64,000 nt of DNA. It comes from an uncultured Sphingobium sp. (GTDB lineage: Bacteria; Pseudomonadota; Alphaproteobacteria; Sphingomonadales; Sphingomonadaceae). A model generated the notes under the pieces. It was not told the DNA's origin. It worked only from the letters and a program-made list of their open reading frames with translations, and ran no database searches. The stretch spans positions 49,173-113,172 of the forward strand of contig CAMPHJ010000007.1 in the NCBI GenBank assembly GCA_946885845.1. The letters run 5' to 3'. This document shows positions 63,944-64,000 of the stretch, piece by piece. The first letter of the stretch is position 1; every line of letters starts with the position of its first letter. Position numbers and translations under genes: made by a program.

Positions 63944-64000
63944 TTAGCCCTCCACCACTTCGAGGCCCATCGCGCGAGCGGAGCCTTCGATGATCTTCGT
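63944..64000 (-). CDS. rplK: 50S ribosomal protein L11, C-terminal end only (gene runs out of window)
   Basis: The last 18 codons and the TAA stop are present. They read [16 protein letters not shown] in the minus strand, the conserved end of L11. The start lies beyond base 64000. It sits just upstream of rplA, as in nearly all bacteria. Confidence 0.92.
   Translation of the reverse strand, partial: TKIIEGSARAMGLEVVEG

Noticed and set aside
1..64000. tRNA, rRNA, CRISPR array, insertion sequence or prophage
   Set aside because: No clover-leaf, rRNA core, regularly spaced repeat, transposase or phage gene was recognised anywhere in the window.

Overview
This 64 kb window is chromosomal, GC-rich and densely coded. 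It comes from a sphingomonad (Alphaproteobacteria, Sphingomonadaceae; a Sphingobium-like genome is my best guess, from memory of the family rather than a search). The main support is a serine palmitoyltransferase gene next to its own acyl carrier protein gene, which is the sphingolipid signature of this family. Other support comes from a mraZ-to-ftsZ cluster in alphaproteobacterial order, an NDUFS4-type complex I subunit, a GGAAC-N17-GTT (EcfG-type) promoter in front of an entericidin gene, and several palindromic repeats of the kind scattered through sphingomonad intergenic DNA. No prophage, insertion sequence, CRISPR array, rRNA or tRNA was seen.

Layout. 1-3.4 kb: the 3' end of nagZ, then scpA-scpB and tatA-tatB-tatC, all rightward. 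3.4-6.5 kb: an entericidin lipoprotein, a SleB-type cell wall hydrolase, cysteine synthase and a small membrane protein. 6.5-25.7 kb: the complete division and cell wall cluster mraZ-rsmH-ftsL-ftsI-murE-murF-mraY-murD-ftsW-murG-murC-(65-aa ORF)-murB-ddl-ftsQ-ftsA-ftsZ. Most junctions overlap by 4 nt, and two gaps are bridged by micro-ORFs. 25.8-34.4 kb: a TPR/SPOR envelope protein, a dGTPase-like gene, and a tandem glycine riboswitch leading gcvT-gcvH-gcvPA-gcvPB plus a DUF938 methyltransferase gene.

34.4-45.7 kb is mixed: an SGNH hydrolase of different composition, a Tam41-like protein converging with an orphan hybrid histidine kinase, serine palmitoyltransferase with its ACP, the complex I subunit, HrpB helicase, a TauE/SafE permease, and polyprenyl diphosphate synthase divergent from chorismate mutase. 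45.7-51.9 kb is one leftward run: an endonuclease/exonuclease/phosphatase protein, a patatin-like protein, a lipoprotein, a zinc metallopeptidase, ccmA, ccmB and an EamA transporter. 52-53.9 kb: radA and cvpA. 53.9-58.8 kb is leftward: rplU-rpmA, a GNAT acetyltransferase, obgE, proB and an SDR-family protein. 59-64 kb: a CPA2 K+/H+ antiporter, a DEAD-box helicase, and rplA with the last codons of rplK.

Most of the window is housekeeping. The less ordinary items are the Tam41-like protein at 35.8 kb, the short overlapping ORFs inside the mur cluster, the stress-sigma promoter of the entericidin gene, the 10-bp-spaced operator-like repeats before mraZ, and a structured stretch with no recognisable gene around 3.7-3.9 kb.
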